Assembly (NCBI RefSeq): GCF_011516635.5
Contig: NZ_CP096255.1
Location: 8,877,501 to 8,941,500, forward strand
Direction of reading: 5' to 3'
Source of the DNA: Bradyrhizobium barranii subsp. apii
Lineage (GTDB): Bacteria > Pseudomonadota > Alphaproteobacteria > Rhizobiales > Xanthobacteraceae
DNA length: 64,000 nt
The notes below the pieces were generated by a model. The model ran no database searches. It was not told where the DNA came from and saw only the letters and a list, made by a program, of their open reading frames with translations. How positions within the stretch are numbered: the stretch's first letter is position 1; each line of letters begins with the position of its first letter. Below, one piece after another: positions 16,272 through 25,502 of the stretch. The position numbers and the translations under genes were made by a program.

Positions 16272-19107
16272 ATGACCGAGCCGGCCGGCACCGCAACGGG
16301 AACCCTATCGTTCGGGCCGTTCACCGTGACATCGCACGAAAGGCTCGTGATGCGCGACGGCGTCGCGCTGCCGCTCGGCGCGAAGGCCTTCGACACGCTG
16401 ATCGCGCTGATGTCGCGGCCGAACGAGGTCGTCAGCAAATGGGACCTGATGGCGCTGGTGTGGCCCGGTCTGACCGTCGAGGAAGCCAATCTGCGCTTTC
16501 ACGTCGCAGCCCTGCGCAAGGCGCTCGGCGACGGCAAGGACGGCGCCCGCTACATCACCACGCTGTCCGGCCGCGGCTATTGCTTCGTGGCACCGATCTC
16601 CAAGGCGGAAATCGCGGCCGAGCGGCGTCCCGCGCAGCGAACGGAATTACCGCCCGTCAAGCTGCCGAACCGGCTGCAACGGATGGTCGGGCGCGACGAT
16701 GCGGTCGCCGCCGTCTCCGACAAGCTCATCGGCTCGCGCTTCGTCACGATCGTCGGCCCGGGCGGCGTCGGCAAGACCGCCGTTGCGGTGGCGATCGCGC
16801 ACGACCTGCTCGAGACTTTCTCCGACGCCGCGCATTTCGTCGACTTCGCCGCGCTCAGCGATCCCGATCTCGTGATCACCTCGATCCTGCTGATGCTTGG
16901 CTTGCCGGCGCAGACCGACGATCCCCTGCCTGCATTACTCGCGCATCTCGGCGACAAGCGGATGCTGCTGATCCTCGACAATTGCGAGCACGTCATCGCC
17001 GCCGCAGCGCCGCTGGCAGCCGAAATCTTTCACGCCGCACCGCATGTCCATATCCTCGCCACGAGCCGCGAGGCCCTGCGCGTCGAGGGCGAGCAGGTCT
17101 ACCGATTGGCGCCGCTCGCCGTTCCGCCTGACAATCCCGGGCTGACCGCGGCTGCCGCGCAGACCTATCCCGCGCTTCAGCTCTTCCTCGAACGTGCCAT
17201 GGCCGGCGGCGCGCAGATCGCGCTCGACGATGCCAATGCCGCGATCGTCGCCGGGATCTGCCGCAAGCTCGACGGCATGGCGCTGGCGATCGAGCTCGCC
17301 GCCGGCCGGGTCGAGGCCTACGGACTGGAGCAGACGGCCGCACTGCTCGACGAACGCCTCAATCTGCTCTGGCAGGGCCAGCGCACCGCGCCGCCGCGGC
17401 AGAAGACGTTGCAAGCGACGCTGGACTGGAGCTACGGGCTCCTGTCCGACACCGAGCGCCTCGTGCTGCGCCGGCTTGCCGTCTTCGCCGGTCACTTCAC
17501 CATCGACGCCGCGCTCGAAATCGTGCCGGACGAGCGCGTCGACCGCTCGCGCCTGTTCGATGCCATCGACAGCCTGGTCGCCAAGTCGATGGTCGCGCCG
17601 CGACCGGTCGGCGCCATGATGCGCTACCGTCTGCTCGACACGACGCGCGCCTATCTGCTCGAGATCGAGCCGGACGAGACCGCGCTCGCCGCCCGCCACG
17701 CAACCTACTACCGGCGATGGCTGGAGCAGGCCGGCACGACATGGGCGACAGTGCCGAGCGCCGACGAACGCGCGATCCATTTCTCCGCGCTTCACAACGT
17801 GCGCGCCGCGCTGGACTGGTGTTTTGGCGCGAACGGCGACGCGAGCATCGGCATTGCGCTCGCCGCCGCGGCGGCTCCGATCTTTCTCGCGATGTCGCTG
17901 CTGATCGAATGCCGACGCTGGTCGGAGCGGGCGCTGCTTGCGATCGATCCGCCCTCGCGCGGCAGCGCCGAGGAAATGCACATCCAGGCCGCCCTCGGAT
18001 TGACCTTGATGTTCACGCGTGGCGGCAGCGAAGCTGCGCGTGCCGCCCTGAGCCGGAGCCTGGCGATCGCCGAGGCGCCGCGGCGACGCGCCGAACCAGC
18101 TCCAGCTGCTCGGCCGCATGCACATCTTCCACGAGCGGATGGGACAGTTCGACGCCGCGCTCGGTTATGCGCAGCAGAGCCTCACGGTCGCCGAGACGCT
18201 TGGCGATGCCGCCTCCACCGCCCTCGCCCATTCGCTGCTGGGTGTCTCCTTGCACCTGGCCGGCGAGCATCGCGACGCCCTGAGCATGCTGGAGGCCGCC
18301 TGGCACGGGCCGGGCACGGAGCGGATCAGCACGGTCAATGGCTTCGATCACCGCAACCGGGCCGGCATCGCGCTCGCGCGCGAGCTTTGGTTGCAGGGCC
18401 GACCGGCGGCTGCGCGGCAACTGGCGCTGCAGACGGTCACCGAGGCCGCGCAGATGGACCATCCGATCACGCTCTGCATCGCGTTGATCTGGGCGGTCTC
18501 GATCGATCTCTGGAGCGGGGATCTCGACGGCGCGGAAGAGAACATCGACCGCTTCATCGCACATGCCGAAACGCGCTCGATGGGCCCTTATCTCGCGGTC
18601 GGCCGCGGCGTCAAAGGCGAGCTGGCGATCCGGCGCGGCGACGCCGCTGGCGGCGTCGAGACGATACGGGCCTGTCTGCGAGAGCTCCACGACGCCGGTT
18701 ACGAGCTGCTCACCACGACGTTCAACATCGCACTCGTGCATGGCTTGCTGGCGCTCGGGCAGATCGAGCGGAGTGCGCGCCTGATCGATGACGCGATCGG
18801 CCTCGTCGAGCAAAGCGGCGATCATCTCTACATGCCCGAGCTGCTGCGCATGAAGGGCAAGGTGTCGCTGTCATTGCCGCAGCCGAACCGTGGAGAGGCC
18901 GAAAACCACCTGATGCAGTCGTTGGAACTGAGCCGTCGCAACGGTGCAAAAGCCTGGGAGCTGCGGGCTGCGATCGATCTCACCGAGTTCCTTGCTGAAC
19001 GTGGCCGGTGTGAGGAAGCGAAGCGGTTGCTGCAGTCGGCGCTCGAGGGCTTTGCCGAGGGCTCCGAGACTGCGGATATCAAGGTCGCCAAAAGGCTCCT
19101 GGGGTGA
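16272..19107 (+). pseudogene. winged-helix/AAA-ATPase/TPR transcriptional regulator, frameshifted
   Basis: The gene encodes a large regulator: an OmpR-type winged helix (about residues 10-105), an NB-ARC-like ATPase with Walker A GPGGVGKTAV near 161-170 and Walker B LLILDNCEH, then a TPR-like sensor region. The reading frame breaks at 18078-18081. Up to 18077 the frame gives SRSLAIAEA; from 18082 the other frame gives GDAPNQLQLLGRMHIFHERMG and stays open to 19107. The four bases CCGC stand where three would keep the frame. Read as one gene it would be about 945 residues, normal for the family. As it stands, translation yields a hybrid of 839 residues ending at 18791 with a nonsense tail. It is divergent from the Ohr cluster, whose control it probably exercised. 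A sequencing error is not excluded. Confidence 0.8.
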
Positions 19108-19137
19108 CCCAGGTCGGCAGTGCGCACCGACGACGGC

Positions 19138-19809
19138 TCACCCCGTCGGGGTGCCCTGCTTCCACTGGCCGCCGGCGATCTTCGCCGCGGCAATCACCGC
19201 CTGGGTGCGGCTCTCGACGCCGAGCTTTTGCAGGATCGCCGAGACATGCGCCTTGATGGTGGCTTCGGAGACGCCGAGCTCGTAGGCGATCTGCTTGTTG
19301 AGCAGCCCTTCCGACAGCATCATCAAGACCCGGACCTGTTGCGGCGTCAGCGTCACCAGGCGGTCGCGCAGGCGCGTCATGTCGGGATCGGCGGCGGCCG
19401 ATAGATCGGTGTCGGTGGGAACCCAGACGTCCCCCTCCATCACCTTGAGGATCGCGTCGCGCAAGGTCTCGACGCCGAACCGCTTCGGGATGAAGCCGGA
19501 GGCACCGAAATCGAGCGAGCGGCGAATCGTGGCGCTGTCGTCGGAGGCCGAGACGATCACCACCGGGATGGCCGGGTACTGCGCGCGCAGATAGATCAGC
19601 CCGGAAAAGCCGGAGATCCCGGGCATCGAGAGGTCGAGCAGGACCAGATCGACGTCGGATGTCTGTTCCAGCAGCTTGGTGAGATCCTCGAACGATCCCG
19701 CCTCGTCGATCCTGGCCGAGGTCAGGACGCCCGCCACCGCTTGCCGCAACGCGTCGCGGAACAGGGGATGGTCATCGGCAATGACAAGATGGGTCGAAGG
19801 AGCGCTCAT
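19138..19809 (-). CDS. NarL/LuxR-type response regulator
   Basis: A 223-residue two-component regulator. The receiver domain (residues 5-125) has the acidic pair ADD11-13 and phospho-acceptor Asp59 (LVLLDLSMPG), with Lys near 110. The C-terminal LuxR-type helix-turn-helix reads LTPQQVRVLMMLSEGLLNKQIAYELGVSEATIKAHV in two overlapping pieces. The ATG at 19809 gives the normal start; the longer frame adds 100 unrelated residues. No sensor kinase is adjacent. It is divergent from the MHS transporter gene, 304 bases away, and could control it. Convergent with the broken regulator. Confidence 0.92.
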   Translation of the reverse strand: MSAPSTHLVIADDHPLFRDALRQAVAGVLTSARIDEAGSFEDLTKLLEQTSDVDLVLLDLSMPGISGFSGLIYLRAQYPAIPVVIVSASDDSATIRRSLDFGASGFIPKRFGVETLRDAILKVMEGDVWVPTDTDLSAAADPDMTRLRDRLVTLTPQQVRVLMMLSEGLLNKQIAYELGVSEATIKAHVSAILQKLGVESRTQAVIAAAKIAGGQWKQGTPTG

Positions 19810-20113
19810 CGTTCTCTTGCTGGCATTCACACCGGGCCAGTAGGCCGGCCCGGGGCCTTGGTCAATTCTTTCCCGACCGGCCGTGGCATGCAAGTGGGCA
19901 TTATCCCTTTGCGGGAACGGGGTTAACCCATGGTCGAGCACGATCGTGCCGGATTGAAAGGTCCGCGGCGTCAGGTGCGCGTCAGTGCGCAAGGCCGAAA
20001 GTCGTATTGGGGCGGGTTTCACGCCGATGTTACCTTGGAGCCAAGACCTGGGTTGATCCGGCATGACCGGGTATCCGGGGCGCGAGGAAACGCATTTCGG
20101 GGAGCGACTCAAC
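19810..20113. other. intergenic region between divergent regulator and transporter genes
   Basis: No coding frame with family-like content was found in these 304 bases. The region should hold the promoters of both flanking genes. GGCCGGCC-rich short palindromes occur near 19840-19860, and GGGGTTAACCC at 19919-19929 contains a small dyad. No convincing -35/-10 pair can be named. Confidence 0.5.
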
Positions 20114-21778
20114 ATGTCGACAATGGCTGTGTCTCAAGCGGGCGCGGGAGGAATGACGAAGGACGAACGGTTCGTCATTCTCGCCTCCTCGCTCGGTACC
20201 GTCTTCGAGTGGTACGACTTCTACCTCTACGGTTCGCTGGCCGGCATCATCGGCGCGCAGTTCTTCTCGGCCTATCCGCCGGCAACCCGCGACATCTTCG
20301 CGCTGCTGGCCTTCGCCGCGGGCTTCCTCGTCCGTCCGCTCGGCGCCATCGTGTTCGGGCGCGTCGGCGACATCGTCGGCCGCAAATACACCTTCCTCGT
20401 CACCATCCTGATCATGGGTCTGTCGACCTTCATCGTCGGCCTGCTGCCCAATGCGGCGACCATCGGCATCGCGGCCCCGATCATCCTGATCGCGCTGCGC
20501 CTCGCCCAGGGCCTGGCGCTCGGCGGTGAATATGGCGGTGCGGCGACCTATGTCGCGGAGCACGCGCCGAACGGCAAGCGCGGCTATTACACCTCGTTCA
20601 TTCAGACGACCGCCACGCTCGGCCTGTTCCTGTCGCTGCTGGTGATCCTGTTCACCCGCAGCGCGATCGGCGAGGCCGATTTCGCGGCTTGGGGCTGGCG
20701 CATCCCGTTCCTGGTCTCGGTGCTGCTGCTCGGCATCTCGGTCTGGATCCGGCTCCGCCTCAGCGAATCTCCGATCTTCCAGAAGATGAAGGACGAGGGG
20801 AAGAGCTCGAAGGCGCCGCTGACGGAAGCCTTCGGCAACTGGCAGAACGGCAAGCTCGTTCTGCTCGCGCTGCTCGGCGGCGTGATGGGCCAGGGCGTGG
20901 TCTGGTACACCGGCCAGTTCTACGCGCTGTTCTTCCTGCAATCGATCCTGAAGGTCGACGGCTATACCGCCAACCTCCTGATCGCCTGGTCGCTGCTGCT
21001 CGGCACCGGCTTCTTCATCGTGTTCGGCGTGCTCTCCGACAAGATCGGCCGCAAGCCGATTATCCTCGGCGGCTGTCTGATCGCGGCGCTGACCTTCTTC
21101 CCGATCTTCAAGATGATCACCACCAACGCCAACCCGGCGCTGGAAAAGGCGATCGAGTCGGTCAAGGTCGACGTGGTGGCGGATCCCGCGGGTTGCGGCG
21201 ACCTGTTCAACCCGGTCGGCACCCGCGTCTTCAGCGCGCCCTGCGACACCGCACGCGCCTACCTGTCGGGCGCGTCGGTCAAGTACTCGACCTCTTCCGG
21301 CCCGGCCGGCTCCGGCGTGAAGGTGGTGGTCAACGGCAAGGACATCGCCTACGCCAACGCCAAGGACGGCAATCCCGCGCTGCTCGCCGCAGTGCAGGCA
21401 GCCGGCTATCCGAAGCCGGGCGATGCGGGCATCGTGAAGATGTCGCATCCGTTCGACATCTTCCGTCCGCAGGTGGCCGCGACCGTCGGGCTGCTGTTCA
21501 TCCTGGTGATCTTCGTCACCATGGTGTACGGCCCGATCGCCGCGATGCTGGTCGAACTGTTCCCGACCCGCATCCGCTACACCTCGATGTCACTGCCCTA
21601 CCACATTGGTAACGGCTGGTTCGGCGGCCTGCTGCCCGCGACCGCCTTCGCCATCGTGGCTTCCACAGGCGATATCTATGCGGGTCTCTGGTATCCGGTC
21701 ATCTTCGCATCGATTACCGTCGTGATCGGCTTCTTCTTCCTGCCCGAGACCAAGGACGTCGACATCAAGGCGACCTGA
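20114..21778 (+). CDS. MFS transporter, metabolite:H+ symporter (MHS) family
   Basis: A 554-residue permease. FEWYDFYLYGSLA, RPLGAIVFGRVGDIVGRKYT and GLALGGEYGGAATYVAEHAP are signature segments of the MHS group, which carries organic acids such as citrate, shikimate, acetate or haloacetates. Unlike ordinary MHS proteins (about 430 residues), it has a hydrophilic insert of about 115 residues (roughly 335-450) in the second half, containing two Cys and a small Gly/Val-rich domain, which should face the periplasm. Haloacetate permeases of about 550 residues are the nearest analogue I know. The ATG at 20114 has GGGGAGCG upstream; the longer frame lacks one. Confidence 0.9.
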   Translation: MSTMAVSQAGAGGMTKDERFVILASSLGTVFEWYDFYLYGSLAGIIGAQFFSAYPPATRDIFALLAFAAGFLVRPLGAIVFGRVGDIVGRKYTFLVTILIMGLSTFIVGLLPNAATIGIAAPIILIALRLAQGLALGGEYGGAATYVAEHAPNGKRGYYTSFIQTTATLGLFLSLLVILFTRSAIGEADFAAWGWRIPFLVSVLLLGISVWIRLRLSESPIFQKMKDEGKSSKAPLTEAFGNWQNGKLVLLALLGGVMGQGVVWYTGQFYALFFLQSILKVDGYTANLLIAWSLLLGTGFFIVFGVLSDKIGRKPIILGGCLIAALTFFPIFKMITTNANPALEKAIESVKVDVVADPAGCGDLFNPVGTRVFSAPCDTARAYLSGASVKYSTSSGPAGSGVKVVVNGKDIAYANAKDGNPALLAAVQAAGYPKPGDAGIVKMSHPFDIFRPQVAATVGLLFILVIFVTMVYGPIAAMLVELFPTRIRYTSMSLPYHIGNGWFGGLLPATAFAIVASTGDIYAGLWYPVIFASITVVIGFFFLPETKDVDIKAT

Positions 21779-21802
21779 TCGACAGCAGCGATCGAAAACA
21801 CG

Positions 21803-21836
21803 AACCGGCCGCGGTCTCCGCGGCCGGTTTTGTTTT
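21803..21836 (+). terminator. Rho-independent terminator of the MHS transporter gene
   Basis: AACCGGCCGCGG (21803-21814) pairs with CCGCGGCCGGTT (21818-21829) around TCT, followed by TTTTGTTTT. It lies 24 bases after the stop and just before the opposing yjbQ stop. Confidence 0.9.
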
Positions 21837-21840
21837 GGGA

Positions 21841-22314
21841 TCAGTGATTGCTGCCGATGAATTGCAGCACCACCTCGCGTCGGTGCGGGCGCTTGCGGTG
21901 CTCGATCAGGTAGATCGCCTGCCACGTACCGAGCGCGAGCTTGCCGTTCAGGACCGGGACCTGAAGCGAGGTCCCGGTTAGCATCGTCTTGATATGCGCC
22001 GGCATGTCGTCCGGTCCCTCGGTGTCGTGCGTCCAGCCGCCGTTTTCAGGCGCGAGCCTGGACAGCGACGTGGTGAGATCGACCAGCACGGACGGATCGG
22101 CATTCTCCTGGATCGTCAGCGAAGCCGAGGTGTGCCGGATGAACAGCGTCAGCGCGCCATCGCGCGCCTGAACCTCATTGATGAACTTCGCGGCTTCGCT
22201 GGTGAAATCCGTGAAGCCGCGGCCGGGCGTCTGCACGGTCAGCAGTGACGATGCGACGGTGGTGGCTTGCACCGACGATGGCGCCGAGCGCGTGACGGAT
22301 TTGCCTGATGTCAT
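21841..22314 (-). CDS. yjbQ: YjbQ/UPF0047 family protein
   Basis: A 157-residue single-domain protein of the YjbQ family, annotated in some genomes as secondary thiamine-phosphate synthase because E. coli YjbQ can supply that activity weakly. Conserved features: LTLFIRHTSASLTIQENADP, GWTHDTEGPDDMPAHIK, GTWQAIYLIEHR and a C-terminal RREVVLQFIG. The His, Asp and Glu residues of the proposed metal site are all present. The ATG at 22314 was chosen because the family begins about here. Monocistronic, convergent with the MHS transporter. Confidence 0.9.
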   Translation of the reverse strand: MTSGKSVTRSAPSSVQATTVASSLLTVQTPGRGFTDFTSEAAKFINEVQARDGALTLFIRHTSASLTIQENADPSVLVDLTTSLSRLAPENGGWTHDTEGPDDMPAHIKTMLTGTSLQVPVLNGKLALGTWQAIYLIEHRKRPHRREVVLQFIGSNH

Positions 22315-22339
22315 GAAAGATCTCTCAACTCGGAATGCC

Positions 22340-22443
22340 GCCGTAGGGTAGGCAAAGGCGCGTAGCGACGTGCCCACGTCTTCTTACGTCACAGTGGAAA
22401 CATGGTGGGCACGGCGTAAGAACGCCTTTGCCCACCCTACGGC
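22340..22443. repeat. dispersed intergenic repeat, GTAGGGT/ACCCTAC family, copy 1
   Basis: The ends GCCGTAGGGT and ACCCTACGGC are perfect inverted repeats, with GGCAAAGGCG and CGCCTTTGCC just inside them. The right half (GGTGGGCACGGCG...TTGCCCACCCTACG) recurs almost exactly at 58117-58154, so this is a genuine dispersed family. It lies between yjbQ and the next minus-strand gene. Confidence 0.85.
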
Positions 22444-22474
22444 AGCTCAACGCATGGATAGCGCGAAGTGGTCC

Positions 22475-22993
22475 TCAAATCCTCCCCGAGACGTCCTTCT
22501 GCACGCGGTTGGCCATGTCGATCAGCCGGCGCCAGGCCTTTTCCAGGAACGACATCACCCGATCGACATCCTGGTCGCTGGGCAGCGGAATCTCGATCTT
22601 GCGGTCCCCCTCGGCGACCTTCGGGTCCTTCTTGAGCGGATCGGATTTCGGCATCGCCTCGTCGATCTTGCCTGACACGGTCGGCCCCGCCGCGATCTGC
22701 CCCTTCAGCTTCTCGACTTCGGCCTGGAGCCGGCCGATCTCGGCGTCGAGCGCGGTGCGTTCGTCGGGCACCGCGTAACAGGCCCAGCCCGCGCCGTTCT
22801 TGGTGCAGGTCGATACCGTGCCGGTGCGGGTGTCGAGCCGCAGCACGCCTTCGGGGATGGGCGTCATGCTGTAGCGGCCGTTTTCGCTGTCGGGCGCGGA
22901 CTGTGCGGCAACGAGGCCGTCGCCGATGGTCATCATCGCGGCGAATACCGCCGCTGCAAGCCATGATGCTGTGGATGAATTTGCTGGTCTCAT
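22475..22993 (-). CDS. secreted coiled-coil protein of unknown function
   Basis: A 172-residue protein that I do not recognise beyond its architecture. A signal peptide (about residues 1-30, cleavage near VAAQSA) precedes a small domain with two Cys (STCTKNGAGWACYAV), a short coiled coil (TALDAEIGRLQAEVEKLKGQI), and an acidic/lysine-rich tail with an amphipathic helix (FLEKAWRRLIDMANRV). The ATG at 22993 has GGAGAG 4-9 bases upstream; a second ATG at 23008 is possible. The paired Cys suggest a periplasmic disulfide. Related small proteins recur in Bradyrhizobium. Confidence 0.75.
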   Translation of the reverse strand: MRPANSSTASWLAAAVFAAMMTIGDGLVAAQSAPDSENGRYSMTPIPEGVLRLDTRTGTVSTCTKNGAGWACYAVPDERTALDAEIGRLQAEVEKLKGQIAAGPTVSGKIDEAMPKSDPLKKDPKVAEGDRKIEIPLPSDQDVDRVMSFLEKAWRRLIDMANRVQKDVSGRI

Positions 22994-23352
22994 CGCGCTC
23001 TCCGCCATGGCGCTTCTGTGGCTTCTCTTCAATTCTACACCCCGGCGAGGCGATCTGCCGCCCAAAACGCGCCACCGATATCAACGATCGCGGCAATCCC
23101 TTTGATCCCGCCAGCAGGACGAAATGGTGGTCGCATTCGCCGATCATGAAGAGAGCTGCTGCGGTGCGGCGTCACGCTGTGTGCAGCGTTGCCGTGCGTG
23201 CCAATATCATCAAGTAAATCAGATACATAATAGAACGCGACGCAATCGTGACTTGGCTTGACTTGATTATGGGCCATCAGTATGGTCCGCGCGGCTTTTG
23301 AGGGTGGCGGGCGTAATTTCCATTCAGCCGCGGCGTTTCGGGTCTTCGTTGC
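22994..23352. other. intergenic region upstream of the atp operon
   Basis: No plausible gene was found in these 359 bases. The last 130 bases are AT-richer and contain a candidate promoter for atpI: TTGACT at 23258-23263, a 17-base spacer, and TATGGT at 23281-23286. This leaves a leader of about 60 bases. The rest shows no motif that I can support. Confidence 0.45.
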
Positions 23353-23727
23353 ATGACACAGGGCACGGGACACGGCGAGGATGGGGATCGCGATAAATCG
23401 TCCGAGGAAGCTGCGCTTTCCGAACGGCTCGGGAATCTTGATCAGCGGTTGTCCGAATTCCGGGACCGACGAATCAAGACCGAGCAACCCGCAGGTGACG
23501 GTGAAGACAGAGCGGCCAGAGCTTCGGCGATGGCGCTTGGTTTCCGGTTATCCTCCGAGTTGGTCGCCGGTGTCGTTGTCGGAGCGGGGATTGGCTGGGG
23601 TTTCGACCGCTTGCTGTCGACGTCGCCTTTCGGATTTATCGTGTTCCTGCTGCTGGGCTTCGTGGCCGGCGTGGTGAATGTGGTGAGAACGGCAGGCGCG
23701 GGTCAAAACAGGCGCGGTGATTCTTAA
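23353..23727 (+). CDS. atpI: ATP synthase protein I
   Basis: A 124-residue accessory protein encoded at the head of the F0 operon. The N-terminal half is hydrophilic and charged; the C-terminal half has two membrane helices in the AtpI/Zn-ribbon-like fold, with LSSELVAGVVVGAGIGWGFDR and SPFGFIVFLLLGFVAGVVNV. It is thought to help assemble the c-ring or carry Mg2+. It precedes atpB by 112 bases and is cotranscribed with it as far as can be judged. Confidence 0.92.
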   Translation: MTQGTGHGEDGDRDKSSEEAALSERLGNLDQRLSEFRDRRIKTEQPAGDGEDRAARASAMALGFRLSSELVAGVVVGAGIGWGFDRLLSTSPFGFIVFLLLGFVAGVVNVVRTAGAGQNRRGDS

Positions 23728-23839
23728 GCGATCCGCACCAACAGAGGAATGATCGTGCCGGCTATGCCGGTACGGGCCGGCCCGGCCGGCAGACCGAGAC
23801 CCGCCGGCATTGCCCGGCAGACCAAGAGATGCCGCGCTG

Positions 23840-24589
23840 ATGAAAATCGACCCGATCCACCAGTTCAACATCGAGCCTCTCTTCACCCTGGGCCATATCG
23901 GCAATCACACGATCGCCTTCACCAATTCGTCGCTCTACATGCTGGTGGCGGTGGCGATCATCTCGTTCCTGATGCTTGCCAGTGGCACGCAGCTGGTTCC
24001 CGGGCGCCTCCAGTCGGTCGCCGAGATCTCCTACGAATTCGTCGCCTCGACCATCCGTTCGACGGCCGGCGCGGAAGGCATGAAGTTCTTCCCGCTGATC
24101 TTCTCGCTGTTCATGTTCATCTGCGTCTCGAACCTGGTCGGCATCATCCCCTATACCTTCACGATCTCGAGCCATCTGATCGTGACGGCCGCGCTCGCGC
24201 TTTTGGTCTTCTTCACCGTGCTGATCTACGGCGTTGCCAAGAACGGCCTGAAATTCTTCTCGATCTTCGTGCCTCACGGCGTCCCCGGCTACATCCTGCC
24301 GCTGGTGATGTTCATCGAGATCCTGTCGTTCTTCCTGCGGCCGGTCTCCCACAGCGTCCGTCTGTTCGCCAACATGCTGGCCGGCCACATCGCGCTCAAG
24401 GTTTTCGCGGGCTTCGTCGCCATGCTCGGCTTCTCGCTCGGCGCGCTGGGCTGGGTCGGCGGCGTGCTGCCGCTGGCGCTCACGGTCGCACTGTACGCTC
24501 TCGAGATTCTGGTCGCGTTCCTGCAGGCCTATGTGTTTGCGATCCTGACCTGCATCTACCTGAACGACGCCATTCATCCGGGACACTGA
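23840..24589 (+). CDS. atpB: ATP synthase F0 subunit a
   Basis: A 249-residue membrane subunit that forms the proton half-channels against the c-ring. The essential Arg174 is in HSVRLFANMLAGH, with the usual Asn/His partners; GHIALKVFAGF and ALEILVAFLQAYVFAILTCIYL complete helices 5 and 6. The ATG at 23840 gives the family N-terminus MKIDPIHQFNIEPLF; a TTG frame from 23810 is also open but adds unlike residues. A GC-rich stretch of CCGG repeats fills the gap before it. Confidence 0.97.
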   Translation: MKIDPIHQFNIEPLFTLGHIGNHTIAFTNSSLYMLVAVAIISFLMLASGTQLVPGRLQSVAEISYEFVASTIRSTAGAEGMKFFPLIFSLFMFICVSNLVGIIPYTFTISSHLIVTAALALLVFFTVLIYGVAKNGLKFFSIFVPHGVPGYILPLVMFIEILSFFLRPVSHSVRLFANMLAGHIALKVFAGFVAMLGFSLGALGWVGGVLPLALTVALYALEILVAFLQAYVFAILTCIYLNDAIHPGH

Positions 24590-24642
24590 GCGGTCCGGGG
24601 AATTTCCACCCACAACCCAATCTTTCTTCCAAGGAGTCTAAA

Positions 24643-24873
24643 ATGGATCCGGCAGCAGCAAAACTTATCGGCGCGGGCATCGCATGCATCGGCATGGGCG
24701 GCGCGGGCGTCGGCGTGGGCGTGATCTTCGGCAACTACCTTGCCGCAGCCGTTCGCAATCCGTCGGCCGCTCAGGGCCAGTTCGGCAACCTGATCTTCGG
24801 CTTCGCCGTGACCGAAGCGCTTGGCATTTTCTCGCTGCTGATCGCGCTGCTGCTGCTGTTCGTTCCGCTCTGA
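24643..24873 (+). CDS. atpE: ATP synthase F0 subunit c
   Basis: A 76-residue two-helix proteolipid, the rotor ring subunit. Helix 1 has the Gly-rich packing motif GAGVGVGVIFGN and helix 2 the proton-carrying Glu58 (FAVTEALGIF). The polar loop is RNPSAAQGQ. AAGGAG lies 7 bases before the ATG. No Na+-binding residues are visible, so the ring should be H+-specific. Very high expression is expected. Confidence 0.97.
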   Translation: MDPAAAKLIGAGIACIGMGGAGVGVGVIFGNYLAAAVRNPSAAQGQFGNLIFGFAVTEALGIFSLLIALLLLFVPL

Positions 24874-24933
24874 GGACGATGTTTCGCGCCGCTTCGACCG
24901 AAGCGGCGCGCATGACGGCAACAGGAGTAATCC

Positions 24934-25497
24934 ATGGCTGAGAGTCATGGCGGGGCGAAAAGTCCGGCGGCGGGCGCCCACACCGAGTCCGAAGGCGGTC
25001 ACGGTGGCGGTTTTCCGCCTTTCGAGAGCGGCACCTATGCTTCACAGCTGGTGTCACTCGCGATCTTCTTCGTCGCGCTTTACGTGATCGTGTCCAAGCT
25101 CGCCCTGCCGCGCGTCGGCGGTGCGATCGAGGCACGTCAAAACAAGATCGAGGGTGACCTCGCCGAAGCGCAGAAGCTGAAGGACCAGTCCGACGCGGCG
25201 CTGAAGGCCTATGAGGGTGAGCTTGCTTCGGCACGTTCGCGCGCGCAGGCGATCGGCAACGAATCCCGCGACAAGGCGAATGCGCAGGCGGAAGCCGAGC
25301 GCAAGGCGCTTGAAGAGCAACTGGCGGTCAAGCTCGCCGAGGCGGAAAAGACCATCGCCTCGACCCGCACGACGGCCATGAGCAACGTCCGCGGCATCGC
25401 GGCCGATGCGGCAGGCCAGATCGTGCAGCAGCTCACCGGTATCGTTCCGGACGCAGCCTCGGTCAGCACTGCCGTTGACGCGTCCTTGAAGGGTTAG
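24934..25497 (+). CDS. atpF': ATP synthase F0 subunit b'
   Basis: A 187-residue b' subunit. A low-complexity Gly/His/Ala-rich N-terminus precedes one membrane helix (about residues 38-58) and a long charged, right-handed coiled coil. Photosynthetic and many alphaproteobacteria have b and b' as a heterodimeric stator; both are encoded here side by side, b' first. A spacing of 5 bases to atpF implies tight coupling. Confidence 0.93.
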   Translation: MAESHGGAKSPAAGAHTESEGGHGGGFPPFESGTYASQLVSLAIFFVALYVIVSKLALPRVGGAIEARQNKIEGDLAEAQKLKDQSDAALKAYEGELASARSRAQAIGNESRDKANAQAEAERKALEEQLAVKLAEAEKTIASTRTTAMSNVRGIAADAAGQIVQQLTGIVPDAASVSTAVDASLKG

Positions 25498-25502
25498 TCG
25501 AT

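Noticed and set aside
23728..23839. CCGG-rich stretch between atpI and atpB as a regulatory hairpin
   Set aside because: Many overlapping small GC dyads but no single stable, conserved-looking structure; normal GC-rich filler cannot be excluded.
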